This document shows positions 43,429 to 51,872 of a stretch of 64,000 bases of DNA, one piece after another. The stretch lies in NCBI RefSeq assembly GCF_947489565.1, contig NZ_CANLEA010000008.1:62001-126000 (forward strand), written 5' to 3'. Numbering within the stretch: position 1 is the first letter of the stretch; every line of letters starts with the position of its first letter. Position numbers and translations under genes: made by a program. A model generated the notes under the pieces. The model had not been told where the DNA came from. It searched no databases and saw only the letters and a list, made by a program, of their open reading frames with translations. The DNA is from an uncultured Kordia sp. (lineage in GTDB: Bacteria > Bacteroidota > Bacteroidia > Flavobacteriales > Flavobacteriaceae).

Positions 43429-44295
43429 TTACTTCTCGTCCCACTTGCTTTCAAAATAATCGATGAATTGCGCATAGCGAGAGCCTTCTTTGGCATACTT
43501 TCGGGTTAATTTTGCCCATTCGTCAAACTTAGTTCTGTTGCGAAGTTGAAAATAGGTTTGCGCCATATTTACCGCCATCTCGCTTTTTTCAAAATCATTA
43601 TCTGAGATTGAAATTCCTTTTTTATAAATACGTTCTGCATCTTCAACACGATTCAAATTTTTATATGCATAGCCCAACTCGCGGAAGAAATAATAATTAT
43701 TTGGGTTGTTATGAATGGCTTTTTCTAAAACTGTAATAGCTTTTTTAAATTGTTTTAATGCGTTGTATGCATACGATAATTCAAATTCCAAACCATTGAA
43801 ATGTGGTTCTTTTTCATATGCTTTCAACAAAGGTTTTAATGCCAATTTGCTTGCACCCACATGATTGTAGTGAAATCCAATATTTTTTAGATAGGAAACT
43901 GTTCCCGCATTTTGCTTATAACTCTTTAACCAATCTGGTTGCTCGGGCAATCCAAGTTGTTTGATTTGCTCAGGTGATAAGACAGCAAAATCAATGGTAT
44001 TATTACTCAATCGTGCTTTAAGACTTACATTGTCCAACTCCGACTTTACTTTTTTTAATCCGTTTGCGGTGACTGAAAATTTAGTTTCAAAATTCTCTGT
44101 AAATCCTGCTTGTTCATCTATGTAAATAAAACTTAGCGCATACGTAGTATCTGTTGCTTTTTTTTGGGAAACAACCCATGTATCAACGACTTCGTAATAC
44201 TTTTTGTCAAATGTAAAAGGAGTTTTTTGATCGGTTTGTGCAAGACTTGCATTCACCATGAAGAGTACACATATACAAGTAATTATTTTTTTCAT
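43429..44295 (-). CDS. Secreted TPR protein
   Basis: The ATG at 44295 gives 288 residues with signal peptide MKKIITCICVLFMVNASLAQ; the upstream ATG at 44316 adds seven residues in front of it. Residues about 135-270 hold at least three TPR repeats (ELSYAYNALKQFKKAITVLEKAI and ELGYAYKNLNRVEDAERIYKKGI). The N-terminal half is not recognised. A periplasmic scaffold is likely. Confidence 0.8.
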   Translation of the reverse strand: MKKIITCICVLFMVNASLAQTDQKTPFTFDKKYYEVVDTWVVSQKKATDTTYALSFIYIDEQAGFTENFETKFSVTANGLKKVKSELDNVSLKARLSNNTIDFAVLSPEQIKQLGLPEQPDWLKSYKQNAGTVSYLKNIGFHYNHVGASKLALKPLLKAYEKEPHFNGLEFELSYAYNALKQFKKAITVLEKAIHNNPNNYYFFRELGYAYKNLNRVEDAERIYKKGISISDNDFEKSEMAVNMAQTYFQLRNRTKFDEWAKLTRKYAKEGSRYAQFIDYFESKWDEK

Positions 44296-44403
44296 GAGTA
44301 TTGGTTTTGGTAACATTTATGCTTAAAAGTAATGCAAATCATGCTTCAATGAAAACTTAAATGAGTCAAAACGACTTTTTGATGCGTAAACAAGTGCCGT
44401 ATA

Positions 44404-45732
44404 TTAGTGAAGTTTTTTTAATTCCACACGGCGATTTTTATCTCTTCCAGAAGCAGTTTTGTTGTCACCAATTGGCTTGGTTTCTCCAAATCCCTTGTGT
44501 TGCAATTGACTTGCTGAAACTTTGTATTTTTCTATCAATAAGGTAGCTACAGCCGCAGCGCGTTTTTCCGATAAAGTTTGATTGTATGCATCATTTCCCT
44601 GTGTATCGGTATGACCTTCAATCTGAATTTTTACAGACGCATCAGCATTCAACATTTTTGCAATTTCTTCAATAAGCGGATACGATTCTGATTTAATGAC
44701 GCTTTTATCGGTATCAAAGTAAATTCCGTATAAAGTAACTTTCCCTTTCGTATCTAAGGTCTTTCGCAACGATTTGTCATCTAAGGAATTGGAAACTTCA
44801 AAAGGAACAGCATCGAGCAATTGCGGACCTGTTTCGGCATAAAACATTCGGAATTTATAATTGCCTTTCGTAGTTGGCGCTTTAAAAGTTAAGATACCTT
44901 TCAATTTGGGTTTTAAATAAAAATAGCTAAGGTAACCATCGTAGCTATCTTCTTTTGCATCGGCTTTATACATGCCAATCCAAGCAGTTTCTGTTAAATT
45001 CTCGTGTCCCGTATACTGTACTGTAATTTCTTCGGTTGCTTTATATACTTTTTTGTCGATACTGAATCCAATGCCTGGTACATCCGGACTTCCTACTCTA
45101 AAAGGAATTTGGTGTATCAATGCTCCCGGATCTGAAGAATAAAAACGCAGCGTATAATCTCCCGGATTGCTCGGAGCTGTCAATTCAATAGTCGCTTTTT
45201 TTGTGTTAGAAACATATTTGTATGACATATATGTTGCGATATCTTTTGGAATTTCCTTTTTAAAAATACCAATCCATGCATTTTGATCGGTCTCAAAATC
45301 AGTGTCAATCTGAACTTGAAATGGACTTGACGGATTTATCTTTTCTGTTAATACTGTAATTGTATATTCATGAGGTTGTGTAGCAATCACAGTTATTTTT
45401 TTTCGTTGAATCACTTTTCCGGGATCTGAATCGTACAATTTCAACTCATAAGTTCCCGCAACTACAGGCGCTTTAAGCTTTATAATACCGTTTTGGTTAT
45501 TTTCTATATATTCATACGTTTTATAACGATCGCCAGCATTCAGATCAAAAATACCTACCCAAGCTTTCGAATCTAATGTTCCGTCTACAATTACTTTTAT
45601 TTCTATGTCAACACCTTGTCTAATATTTTTGGTTAGGACTTCTATGGAAGCATTTTGCTGTGCTAGAACTGTTGTGGAAAACGATAATGAAATTCCTATG
45701 CATAGGAAGTAGTGTAGTAAACGTAATTTCAT
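44404..45732 (-). CDS. OmpA-family protein with three internal repeats
   Basis: The 442-residue protein has a signal peptide (about 1-25). Three repeats of about 95 residues follow (about 27-120, 122-215, 222-315), each with the pattern AWxGxF/Y and ...LRFYSSDPG.. or its variant. A C-terminal OmpA peptidoglycan-binding domain (about 330-442) has IYFDTDKSVI, IQIEGHTDTQGND and SGRDKNRRVE. It probably links the outer membrane or periplasm to peptidoglycan. What the repeats bind is unknown. Confidence 0.88.
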   Translation of the reverse strand: MKLRLLHYFLCIGISLSFSTTVLAQQNASIEVLTKNIRQGVDIEIKVIVDGTLDSKAWVGIFDLNAGDRYKTYEYIENNQNGIIKLKAPVVAGTYELKLYDSDPGKVIQRKKITVIATQPHEYTITVLTEKINPSSPFQVQIDTDFETDQNAWIGIFKKEIPKDIATYMSYKYVSNTKKATIELTAPSNPGDYTLRFYSSDPGALIHQIPFRVGSPDVPGIGFSIDKKVYKATEEITVQYTGHENLTETAWIGMYKADAKEDSYDGYLSYFYLKPKLKGILTFKAPTTKGNYKFRMFYAETGPQLLDAVPFEVSNSLDDKSLRKTLDTKGKVTLYGIYFDTDKSVIKSESYPLIEEIAKMLNADASVKIQIEGHTDTQGNDAYNQTLSEKRAAAVATLLIEKYKVSASQLQHKGFGETKPIGDNKTASGRDKNRRVELKKLH

Positions 45733-45861
45733 GTTTTAAGTAAAGTATTTAGTATTGGTATTTCACAAATATATTGATAGAATTCAATGGATAAGTAGCC
45801 ATAAGTCCTAATTGTTACATTAAAAAACTGTAAAATTAGTACGGTTTTAGGGATCAATACT

Positions 45862-45888
45862 AAAAAGCGACCTAATTAGGCCGCTTTC
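45862..45888 (-). terminator. Terminator of the AhpD-like gene
   Basis: AAAGCGGCCTAATTAGGTCGCTTT on the minus strand folds into a long stem with a mismatch and ends in T residues, just after the stop at 45891. Confidence 0.8.
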
Positions 45889-45890
45889 TG

Positions 45891-46340
45891 TTATGTTGCT
45901 ACATAATTCCCTGGTGTAAATAAAAATACTTTCATCAGTCGGTTCCATGAATTGATCTGAGTAATTACGAGCGAGAGTATACAGATTTCTTCTTTCGTAA
46001 AGAACTTTAATAATGGATTGTACACTTCATCAGGAAAAGGTGTTCTTCTCAATTTAGTTAAAGCATCAGCAAAAGCTAGTGCAGTCCTTTCTTTTTCAGT
46101 GAAATAAGGTGTTTCTTCCCAAACACATAAAGAGGATAGACGCAATTCTGTTTCGCCTAATTTTTTAAGTTCTTTATGATGCATATCTACACAATACGCG
46201 CAACCATTTTTTTGAGAAACACGCAATTTAATAAGTTCTAAAAGCTGATTTTCTATAGAAGATTCTTTAATATATACTTCTATCTTTTGTAAATGTTCAA
46301 ACATTCCTTTGGGAATATCTGCGTATGAAATTCGTTCCAT
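45891..46340 (-). CDS. Carboxymuconolactone decarboxylase/AhpD-like protein
   Basis: The 149-residue protein has the AhpD-type redox motif CAYCVDMH (CxxC plus His, about 52-59) and the surrounding ELIKLRVSQKNG helix. The family includes alkylhydroperoxidase D and related peroxidase or thiol enzymes. It lies 80 bp after the Crp-like regulator on the same strand and may be under its control. Confidence 0.88.
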   Translation of the reverse strand: MERISYADIPKGMFEHLQKIEVYIKESSIENQLLELIKLRVSQKNGCAYCVDMHHKELKKLGETELRLSSLCVWEETPYFTEKERTALAFADALTKLRRTPFPDEVYNPLLKFFTKEEICILSLVITQINSWNRLMKVFLFTPGNYVAT

Positions 46341-46420
46341 GTCGTATGATTTATAGTTTCTACAAAACTACCTTGGAACATGCTTGAAACTTCTTAAGGT
46401 ATCTTAAGAAAGTAATGAAT

Positions 46421-46990
46421 TTACCTGTTTTTTCGGATTTCACTTAAATATTCTGGAGTAATATCTAAATACGAAGCAATCATATATTGTGGGACACGTT
46501 GCGCAAAGTTGGGAATGGTATCAACAAGATTGTAATAACGTTCTTTGCTATGTTGTTTCATGTAAATTTCGTCTTTACGCTGAATAGCAATGAGTGTTTT
46601 TTCTGTGATGATTCGAAAAGCACGTTCTAGTTTTGGAACTTTTGTATACAATACTTCTAGATCGTTTTTTGAAATGGATAAAACGGTTGTTTTTTCAACT
46701 GCTTGAATGGCGTTTTGTGAAGGAGTTTCATTGATAAAACTGTCCAAATTAGTAATCCACCAATTTTCAATTCCGAAAAGGCTAATATTTTCATTTCCGT
46801 TACTATCGGTTCTAAAAGAACGTATGAGACCTTCTATAATAAAATAGCGATGTTTGCAGACTTGATACTGTTCTAATAAGAATTCTTTTTTCTGGAAAGT
46901 TTCTGTAGAAAGTGCATCAAAAATCAAATCGATTTCTTCGGTTTCAAAAGCTACATACCGATTCAAATAATTTGCTAATTGTAATTTCAT
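46421..46990 (-). CDS. Crp/Fnr-family transcriptional regulator
   Basis: The 189-residue protein has an N-terminal cyclic-nucleotide-binding beta-roll (about 20-115, KHRYFIIEGLIRSF) and a C-terminal HTH (about 160-185, VPQYMIASYLDITPEYLSEIRK). It ends soon after the recognition helix, as is usual for the short Bacteroidota Crp members. The effector is unknown. The start codon is 3 bp from the stop of the upstream hydrolase gene, and the AhpD-like gene follows, so the three form an operon. Confidence 0.88.
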   Translation of the reverse strand: MKLQLANYLNRYVAFETEEIDLIFDALSTETFQKKEFLLEQYQVCKHRYFIIEGLIRSFRTDSNGNENISLFGIENWWITNLDSFINETPSQNAIQAVEKTTVLSISKNDLEVLYTKVPKLERAFRIITEKTLIAIQRKDEIYMKQHSKERYYNLVDTIPNFAQRVPQYMIASYLDITPEYLSEIRKNR

Positions 46991-46992
46991 AC

Positions 46993-47682
46993 TTACGCAA
47001 TAAAATCTCGAATGACAGTTGTCAATACGTTTATGTCTACTTTCTCAATAGGATGTTTCACTTCGTCAATGACTTTGAGAGTTGCGTTCGGTAATTGTGT
47101 AGCTGCGTTTTCAGATTCTGCTACAGTAACCATATTGTCTAAAGCGCCAATTCCGACCAATACTTTATGTGGAATTTGTTGTAAATCAGCATTTGTTAGT
47201 TTTTTACCATTTGCCAAAGCCAGCATCATTGCTGCTGTTTTATGCATCACTTCTTTCCAGTCATTTGGCTGATGCAATTCATGCAATCGTTTTGCAAACG
47301 CAGGAATTTTTTCTTCAATCTTCTCTGGATTCAACATTTTGACTTCTTGTTGAGCACTTTCCAAACTCCAATTGAATTTTGTGCCAAGTGTTATAATAGC
47401 ATCCACCATTTCAGGACGTTTCTTTGCAAGTGTTAAGGCAACATAGCCGCCCATGCTATACCCGAAAATATGTGTTTTGGAAATTCCTAAGCTTTGAAGC
47501 TTCTCAATGACATTATCTGCAAATCGTTCCATTTCAAACTCATGATCAGAAGTGCGTCCGCCGTGACCTTCAAAGTTGAGCGTATGCACATTAAAATCGG
47601 TTGCCAAAAGTTTTTGCAATGATTGCAGTTGCACTTCACTTCCTAAAGCGCCGTGAAGTAGGAGTAGGTTGGTGTTTTTCAT
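46993..47682 (-). CDS. Alpha/beta hydrolase
   Basis: The 229-residue cytoplasmic protein has an HGALGS oxyanion turn (about 10-15), the nucleophile elbow GYSMGG with Ser near residue 75, and a late EVKHPIEKV His (about 209). It is first in an operon with a Crp-like regulator and an AhpD-like protein. The substrate is unknown. Confidence 0.88.
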   Translation of the reverse strand: MKNTNLLLLHGALGSEVQLQSLQKLLATDFNVHTLNFEGHGGRTSDHEFEMERFADNVIEKLQSLGISKTHIFGYSMGGYVALTLAKKRPEMVDAIITLGTKFNWSLESAQQEVKMLNPEKIEEKIPAFAKRLHELHQPNDWKEVMHKTAAMMLALANGKKLTNADLQQIPHKVLVGIGALDNMVTVAESENAATQLPNATLKVIDEVKHPIEKVDINVLTTVIRDFIA

Positions 47683-47784
47683 GGTATAAATATAGCTGTT
47701 AGTAATGAGATATTAGAATTGAGATTTTTTTTCAAAACGTTTTACTTCTATCTTTAAGTACTATTAATTCATAAAATTTTTATC

Positions 47785-47946
47785 ATGAAGAAGAAAAAAA
47801 TAAAAAAAGTAGTATTAGGGAAGTTAAAGATTGCTAAAATTGATTCCTCTGAAAAAGTATTTGGAGGCTCAAGAATATTTGCATGTTTTTCTGTTGGAGA
47901 TCCTATTGAATGTGTAACAGTTTTAGAGCCTAGATGTATAGGTTAA
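47785..47946 (+). CDS. Small GG-leader peptide with three Cys
   Basis: The ATG at 47785 and TAA at 47944-47946 enclose 53 residues. A very basic leader (MKKKKIKKVVLGKLKIAKI) ends at VFGG (about 25-28). The core has three Cys (FACFSV, IECVTV, PRCIG). It belongs to the GG-leader family, though its leader is less like the KKLSLNK type. A terminator follows and two tandem peptide genes lie downstream on the other strand. Confidence 0.68.
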   Translation: MKKKKIKKVVLGKLKIAKIDSSEKVFGGSRIFACFSVGDPIECVTVLEPRCIG

Positions 47947-47962
47947 TGCAGTATACAGTAAC

Positions 47963-47996
47963 AAAAAAGCGAACCTTTTCGAGTTCGCTTTTTTAA
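47963..47996 (+). terminator. Terminator of the peptide gene at 47785
   Basis: AAAAGCGAAC and GTTCGCTTTT form the stem with a CTTTTCGA loop, followed by T residues. It matches the hairpins at 20009 and 20726. It may also end the convergent peptide gene at 48009. Confidence 0.85.
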
Positions 47997-48008
47997 TTTT
48001 GCTCTTTC

Positions 48009-48188
48009 TTAAAATGGTAAAGGACAATCCCAAGGTAATTGTGTAGGACATATCCAAGCGGATGGACAATCATCAATAATAGATGTACAGGTGAATGTTA
48101 TTTGAATTCCTCCTTTTAATTGTCTGTTCTCTAAGTTCGAAATTGAATTTTTGCGAAGCTTTAATGATTTTGCATTCTTTTTTTTCAT
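48009..48188 (-). CDS. GG-leader Cys-rich peptide, tandem copy A
   Basis: The ATG at 48188 and stop at 48009 enclose 59 residues. The leader MKKKNAKSLKLRKNSISNL ends at LKGG (about 24-27). The core carries CTSIIDDCPSAWICP and ends WDCPLPF (four Cys). It is clearly paralogous to the next peptide gene, which has CTSVIDACPSAWVCP and ends ECPFPI. The shared upstream motif lies 60 bp before its start. Confidence 0.75.
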   Translation of the reverse strand: MKKKNAKSLKLRKNSISNLENRQLKGGIQITFTCTSIIDDCPSAWICPTQLPWDCPLPF

Positions 48189-48247
48189 GACTTTACTTTT
48201 TTGGTTAAGAATGGACTGAAATTATAAAAATGAGATAGTTTTTGGGT

Positions 48248-48260
48248 ATGGGAATACCGT
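48248..48260 (-). promoter_or_regulatory. Shared upstream motif before peptide copy A
   Basis: On the minus strand it reads ACGGTATTCCCAT and lies 60 bp before the ATG at 48188. It fits the motif AYGGTNNTCCCRT seen before the fibre genes. Confidence 0.55.
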
Positions 48261-48290
48261 AGTTAACATTTAGTTACACTGAGATATAAT

Positions 48291-48325
48291 AAAAGAGAAA
48301 CGTATATCAACCGTTTCTCTTTTTA
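48291..48325 (-). terminator. Terminator of peptide copy B
   Basis: AAAGAGAAACG pairs with CGTTTCTCTTT around GTATATCAAC-like loop sequence, between the two tandem peptide genes; T runs flank it. Each copy therefore has its own transcript. Confidence 0.8.
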
Positions 48326-48342
48326 CATTTGTTAGCTAATTC

Positions 48343-48552
48343 CTATATAGGAAAAGGACATTCTCTAGGGTTTTCAGTTAGTGGACAAACCCAAGCAGAT
48401 GGACAAGCATCTATGACAGATGTACACGGATAATTTGGGAATGTTGGACAGTTGAATTTTGTGTAATACGTTCCGCCTTTTACCGTTTCATTTGTCAAAT
48501 TTGAAATAGAACTCTTGTGGAGTTTTAATGATTTTACATCTCTTTTTTTCAT
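48343..48552 (-). CDS. GG-leader Cys-rich peptide, tandem copy B
   Basis: The 69-residue peptide has leader MKKRDVKSLKLHKSSISNL and VKGG (about 24-27). The core contains CTSVIDACPSAWVCP and ends RECPFPI (five Cys, many Pro). It is paralogous to copy A; the segment between leader and core is longer here. The shared upstream motif lies 62 bp before its start. Confidence 0.8.
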   Translation of the reverse strand: MKKRDVKSLKLHKSSISNLTNETVKGGTYYTKFNCPTFPNYPCTSVIDACPSAWVCPLTENPRECPFPI

Positions 48553-48613
48553 GACTTATAAGTTTTTTGGTTAAGAATACTTTTAAGTTATAAAAATTAG
48601 ATAGGTTTTTGGT

Positions 48614-48626
48614 ATGGGATTACCGT
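48614..48626 (-). promoter_or_regulatory. Shared upstream motif before peptide copy B
   Basis: On the minus strand it reads ACGGTAATCCCAT and lies 62 bp before the ATG at 48552. The sequence around it (GTTAACTACGGT on the minus strand) is also shared with copy A. Confidence 0.55.
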
Positions 48627-48760
48627 AGTTAACATTTATACTTTGCTTGATATGAGTGTTTTACATTATTAAATATTGATGAATTTCTATGCTTCTAACT
48701 GATGTGAATATTTTGTTGGAACTTGATATATACTTATATTTATATAAAAACGTATCATAA

Positions 48761-49135
48761 ATGAAACGAAAAAACATATTCATAATCTGCGGAATTATAG
48801 TGGCATTTTATTTTGCAATTGCCAATATGCCTATGACAAAATCATCGGTTGTGGGAACTTATGTAAATACAAACTATCATCAAGAACCATTTATAGCTGA
48901 TATTCCGTATGTGGCAGATACATTAGTTCTTAAAGAAAATGGTACTTTTTCAAGCGGATATTATGGCAATGGAACTTATAAAGTTAGTTATGGAATTTTT
49001 AAAACAGAAATTAGTTTGGAGTATGATTATGAAATGGGAAAAGCAGGTTTCAGTAGCTCGTTTCTCAATAAAATATACAGCACAACAAAAATTATTTTAA
49101 ATGTAGATTCGAATCAATATTATGAAAAATTATAA
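48761..49135 (+). CDS. Hypothetical membrane-anchored protein
   Basis: The 124-residue protein has one N-terminal membrane segment (about 5-23, IFIICGIIVAFYFAIANMP), and the remaining 100 residues would lie outside the cytoplasm with a lipocalin-like pattern (TLVLKENGTFSSGYYGNGTYKVSYG). No family is recognised. A terminator follows. Confidence 0.65.
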   Translation: MKRKNIFIICGIIVAFYFAIANMPMTKSSVVGTYVNTNYHQEPFIADIPYVADTLVLKENGTFSSGYYGNGTYKVSYGIFKTEISLEYDYEMGKAGFSSSFLNKIYSTTKIILNVDSNQYYEKL

Positions 49136-49145
49136 GTTGTAGATA

Positions 49146-49177
49146 TAAAAAAAACCTAGCATTTGCTAGGTTTTTTT
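49146..49177 (+). terminator. Bidirectional terminator between 48761 gene and lspA
   Basis: AAACCTAGC and GCTAGGTTT form the stem around ATTT, with A and T runs on the two sides, so it can end both convergent transcripts. Confidence 0.88.
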
Positions 49178-49179
49178 GT

Positions 49180-49704
49180 TTATGATAAAGAAACTTCTTT
49201 TCGTTTTATAAAGGAGACAATCAGTAATCCTGTTCCAAGCATCACCGAAACGTCAGCCATGTTGAAAATGCCTGTTTTAAAGATTCCGCCTAAGTCAATA
49301 TGCATAAAATCGGTTACGGAACGATATAAGATACGATCGTATAAGTTTCCAATTCCACCACCAATAATGCAGCACAAACCAACAATCATAAAGCGATCTA
49401 AATCGGTATTGACAATAATCATTCGAAGAATAAAAAATAATACTGCAACTGGAAGAACGATTAAAAAGATACTTTTTAAAATAGAACTTTCCATAGAAGA
49501 TAGAAATCCTAAAAACGCACCTTTGTTTTCAGTCTTCATCAGTACGAGATATTCACCAATCACTGAAATACGCTCTGTGTCATTAATATGAGTTCTTGCT
49601 ACTGACTTTGAAACTTGGTCGCAACCAACGTTTATCAAAATCAGTCCAAAAATAAGGAGCATTCGCAATGATCTGGACATTTTCATAGTTTTCGTATTAT
49701 TCAT
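49180..49704 (-). CDS. lspA: Lipoprotein signal peptidase (signal peptidase II)
   Basis: The ATG at 49704 gives 174 residues; it overlaps the end of fabD in the ATGAATAA arrangement, which suggests coupled translation. The A8 family has two catalytic Asp residues, here in GGIGNLYDRILY and in FNMADVSVMLG. Four membrane segments are seen. It removes signal peptides from prolipoproteins such as those encoded nearby at 14522 and 42892. Confidence 0.93.
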   Translation of the reverse strand: MNNTKTMKMSRSLRMLLIFGLILINVGCDQVSKSVARTHINDTERISVIGEYLVLMKTENKGAFLGFLSSMESSILKSIFLIVLPVAVLFFILRMIIVNTDLDRFMIVGLCCIIGGGIGNLYDRILYRSVTDFMHIDLGGIFKTGIFNMADVSVMLGTGLLIVSFIKRKEVSLS

Positions 49705-50587
49705 TTCCAAAAGTTGCACTTTCAGAAGTTACAGAACGATCAATTTTACGTAACAATCCTTGCAATACTTTTCCTGGACCAACTTCTGTAAAATGTGTAG
49801 CACCGTCAGCAATCATTTGTTGAACAGACTGTGTCCACTTTACCGGAGCTGTTAACTGAGAAATTAAGTTCTTTTTAATTTCACTTGGATCCGTTACCGC
49901 AGTTGTTGTTACATTTTGATAAATAGGACAATTTGGAGTATTGAAGGTAGTATTTTCAATAGCTGCAGCCAATTCTTCACGCGCAGGTTCCATCAAAGGA
50001 GAATGGAAAGCTCCACCAACAGGTAAAACCAATGCACGTCTTGCACCAGCTTCTTTTAAAGTTTCACAAGCAGTGTTGATGGCTTCTACTTCTCCAGAAA
50101 TCACAATTTGTCCTGGACAGTTATAATTTGCCGCCACTACAATTCCTGCAGTTTCTGTACATACTTTTTCCACCACTTCATTATCTAATCCTAAAACGGC
50201 AGCCATTGTACTTGGTTGAATTTCACAAGCTTTTTGCATTGCTAAAGCTCTTTGAGAAACTAATTTTAAACCATCTTCAAAGTTTAATGTTCCATTGGCT
50301 ACCAAAGCAGAAAGTTCTCCTAGTGAATGTCCTGCAACCATTTCTGGTTGAAATTTGTCTCCAAGAACTTTGCTTAAGATGACAGAATGTAAAAAGATAG
50401 CAGGTTGTGTTACTTTCGTTTCCTTTAAAGCCTCCGCTGAACCTTCAAACATTACATCGGTAATGTGAAATCCTAAAATACGATTGGCATCTTCAAAAAG
50501 ATGTTGTGCTACATCAGAATTCTCATAAAGGTCTAATCCCATTCCTGTAAATTGAGCACCTTGCCCTGGAAATATGTATGCTTTCAT
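49697..50587 (-). CDS. fabD: Malonyl-CoA:acyl carrier protein transacylase
   Basis: The 296-residue enzyme has FPGQGAQFTGM at the N-terminus, the catalytic serine S88 in GHSLGELSA, and the catalytic His in GGAFHSPLM (about 197). It supplies malonyl-ACP for fatty acid synthesis. It is the first gene of an operon with lspA. Confidence 0.96.
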   Translation of the reverse strand: MKAYIFPGQGAQFTGMGLDLYENSDVAQHLFEDANRILGFHITDVMFEGSAEALKETKVTQPAIFLHSVILSKVLGDKFQPEMVAGHSLGELSALVANGTLNFEDGLKLVSQRALAMQKACEIQPSTMAAVLGLDNEVVEKVCTETAGIVVAANYNCPGQIVISGEVEAINTACETLKEAGARRALVLPVGGAFHSPLMEPAREELAAAIENTTFNTPNCPIYQNVTTTAVTDPSEIKKNLISQLTAPVKWTQSVQQMIADGATHFTEVGPGKVLQGLLRKIDRSVTSESATFGNE

Positions 50588-50708
50588 TATTTAAGTCTTT
50601 AAAACCTTCTATAGATTAAACAAGAAGGGTTTGTTTCTAATTGTTTGGCAAAAGTAAAGAATTTTGAGAGAATCGAAATTTCTTACCAAACTTTCTATAA
50701 AGAAGTGA

Positions 50709-51860
50709 TCAATCTATTTTCTTTTTCTCCTTCAACTTCATATTGGGTTCAGGAGGAATTCTTTTCTTAAGGAATAATATTTGTCCTAAATGGCTGGATT
50801 GATGTTCCATTACATGAAACCAATAGTAGTGATTATTGTATTCTCTGGTTGGATTGGTTTTTTTTAGCCAAGAATCGTCTCTCTTTTTTAGTTCTTTTAA
50901 AGTAACAGCTCTAACTTCTTTATAAATATTTAAATAATATTCCACATCATGTCCTTTGTAGGTTTCTCTTCCTGCATCATCTAAATTAAGTGCTGGTCCC
51001 CAAAATGCTCTTTCTTCATCATTAAAACCTCTATTTTCAAACGTGTATAGTTGATAGATTTTTTCAGCAGCGGCTAAATGCATGATAAGTGCGCCAATTG
51101 AATTTGCTTTTTCATCATGTAAGTGATCTAATTCTCTTTGATTTAGATTTTTAACATGAGCTTCCACACGTTCGCTAAGATTATTAAGCATTGAGACTAA
51201 AGTTCCCATTTGCGGAGTGTATTCTTCGCGTTCTCCAATGAGATAAGAGTCATAAATTTTTATATTTTTCCCAATAATGACTATAGAATGATTTTTTTCA
51301 GGATCATCTTTTACAAGATTAAAAGCATATCCTTTTGTAAAGTCTGCATTTATTCTCTGAAAATTAGTTCGCCATCCAGATAATTTTGGAGCATCTATAT
51401 TTTTTTCGAAATCACTATTGTTAATAGTCGTTTTTTCTAATTCTCCTGTATCTATATTTTCGATGTAAAGCTTGAAATCATCAAAATAAAACTTTCCATT
51501 GGAGCTACAAATACCTCCAAAAACCAGATATTCTGAATTTTCATCTATATATCCATTGATTTCATAAGTTTTCCATGTATCTGATAATACAGGACGATTC
51601 CCCATATTATCAAAAAAGCCATCTTCATCATTTTTATTATCTACTCGAGCCCAAATGGATCCCCAAGTTACTTTTCCAATGTCTTCAACTTTTACGGAAG
51701 CAGAAAGTTTAAATTTTAATTTTTTATTGGTTGTTATTTTTATACTCTGAGTGAAAGAGGTCCAATCATCCTGACTATATAATTCAGTTGTATAAGAAAT
51801 GAAATAAAATAGAAAGAGCAAAAGCATACTCTTTCTTGAAAATAATTTAGAAATATTCAT
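50709..51860 (-). CDS. Secreted DinB-like protein with N-terminal beta domain
   Basis: The 383-residue protein has a signal peptide (about 1-29). The N-terminal domain is carbohydrate-binding-like (about 32-150, with SDTWKTYEINGYIDENSEYLVFGGI and FYFDDFKLYIEN). The C-terminal DinB-like four-helix bundle (about 215-370) has its metal-binding His pattern in HLAAAEKIYQLY and in HVMEHQSSHLGQI. DinB proteins are usually small cytoplasmic thiol-transfer enzymes, so a secreted form fused to a beta-sandwich is unusual. The reaction is unknown. Confidence 0.8.
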   Translation of the reverse strand: MNISKLFSRKSMLLLFLFYFISYTTELYSQDDWTSFTQSIKITTNKKLKFKLSASVKVEDIGKVTWGSIWARVDNKNDEDGFFDNMGNRPVLSDTWKTYEINGYIDENSEYLVFGGICSSNGKFYFDDFKLYIENIDTGELEKTTINNSDFEKNIDAPKLSGWRTNFQRINADFTKGYAFNLVKDDPEKNHSIVIIGKNIKIYDSYLIGEREEYTPQMGTLVSMLNNLSERVEAHVKNLNQRELDHLHDEKANSIGALIMHLAAAEKIYQLYTFENRGFNDEERAFWGPALNLDDAGRETYKGHDVEYYLNIYKEVRAVTLKELKKRDDSWLKKTNPTREYNNHYYWFHVMEHQSSHLGQILFLKKRIPPEPNMKLKEKKKID

Positions 51861-51872
51861 TAATTACATATT

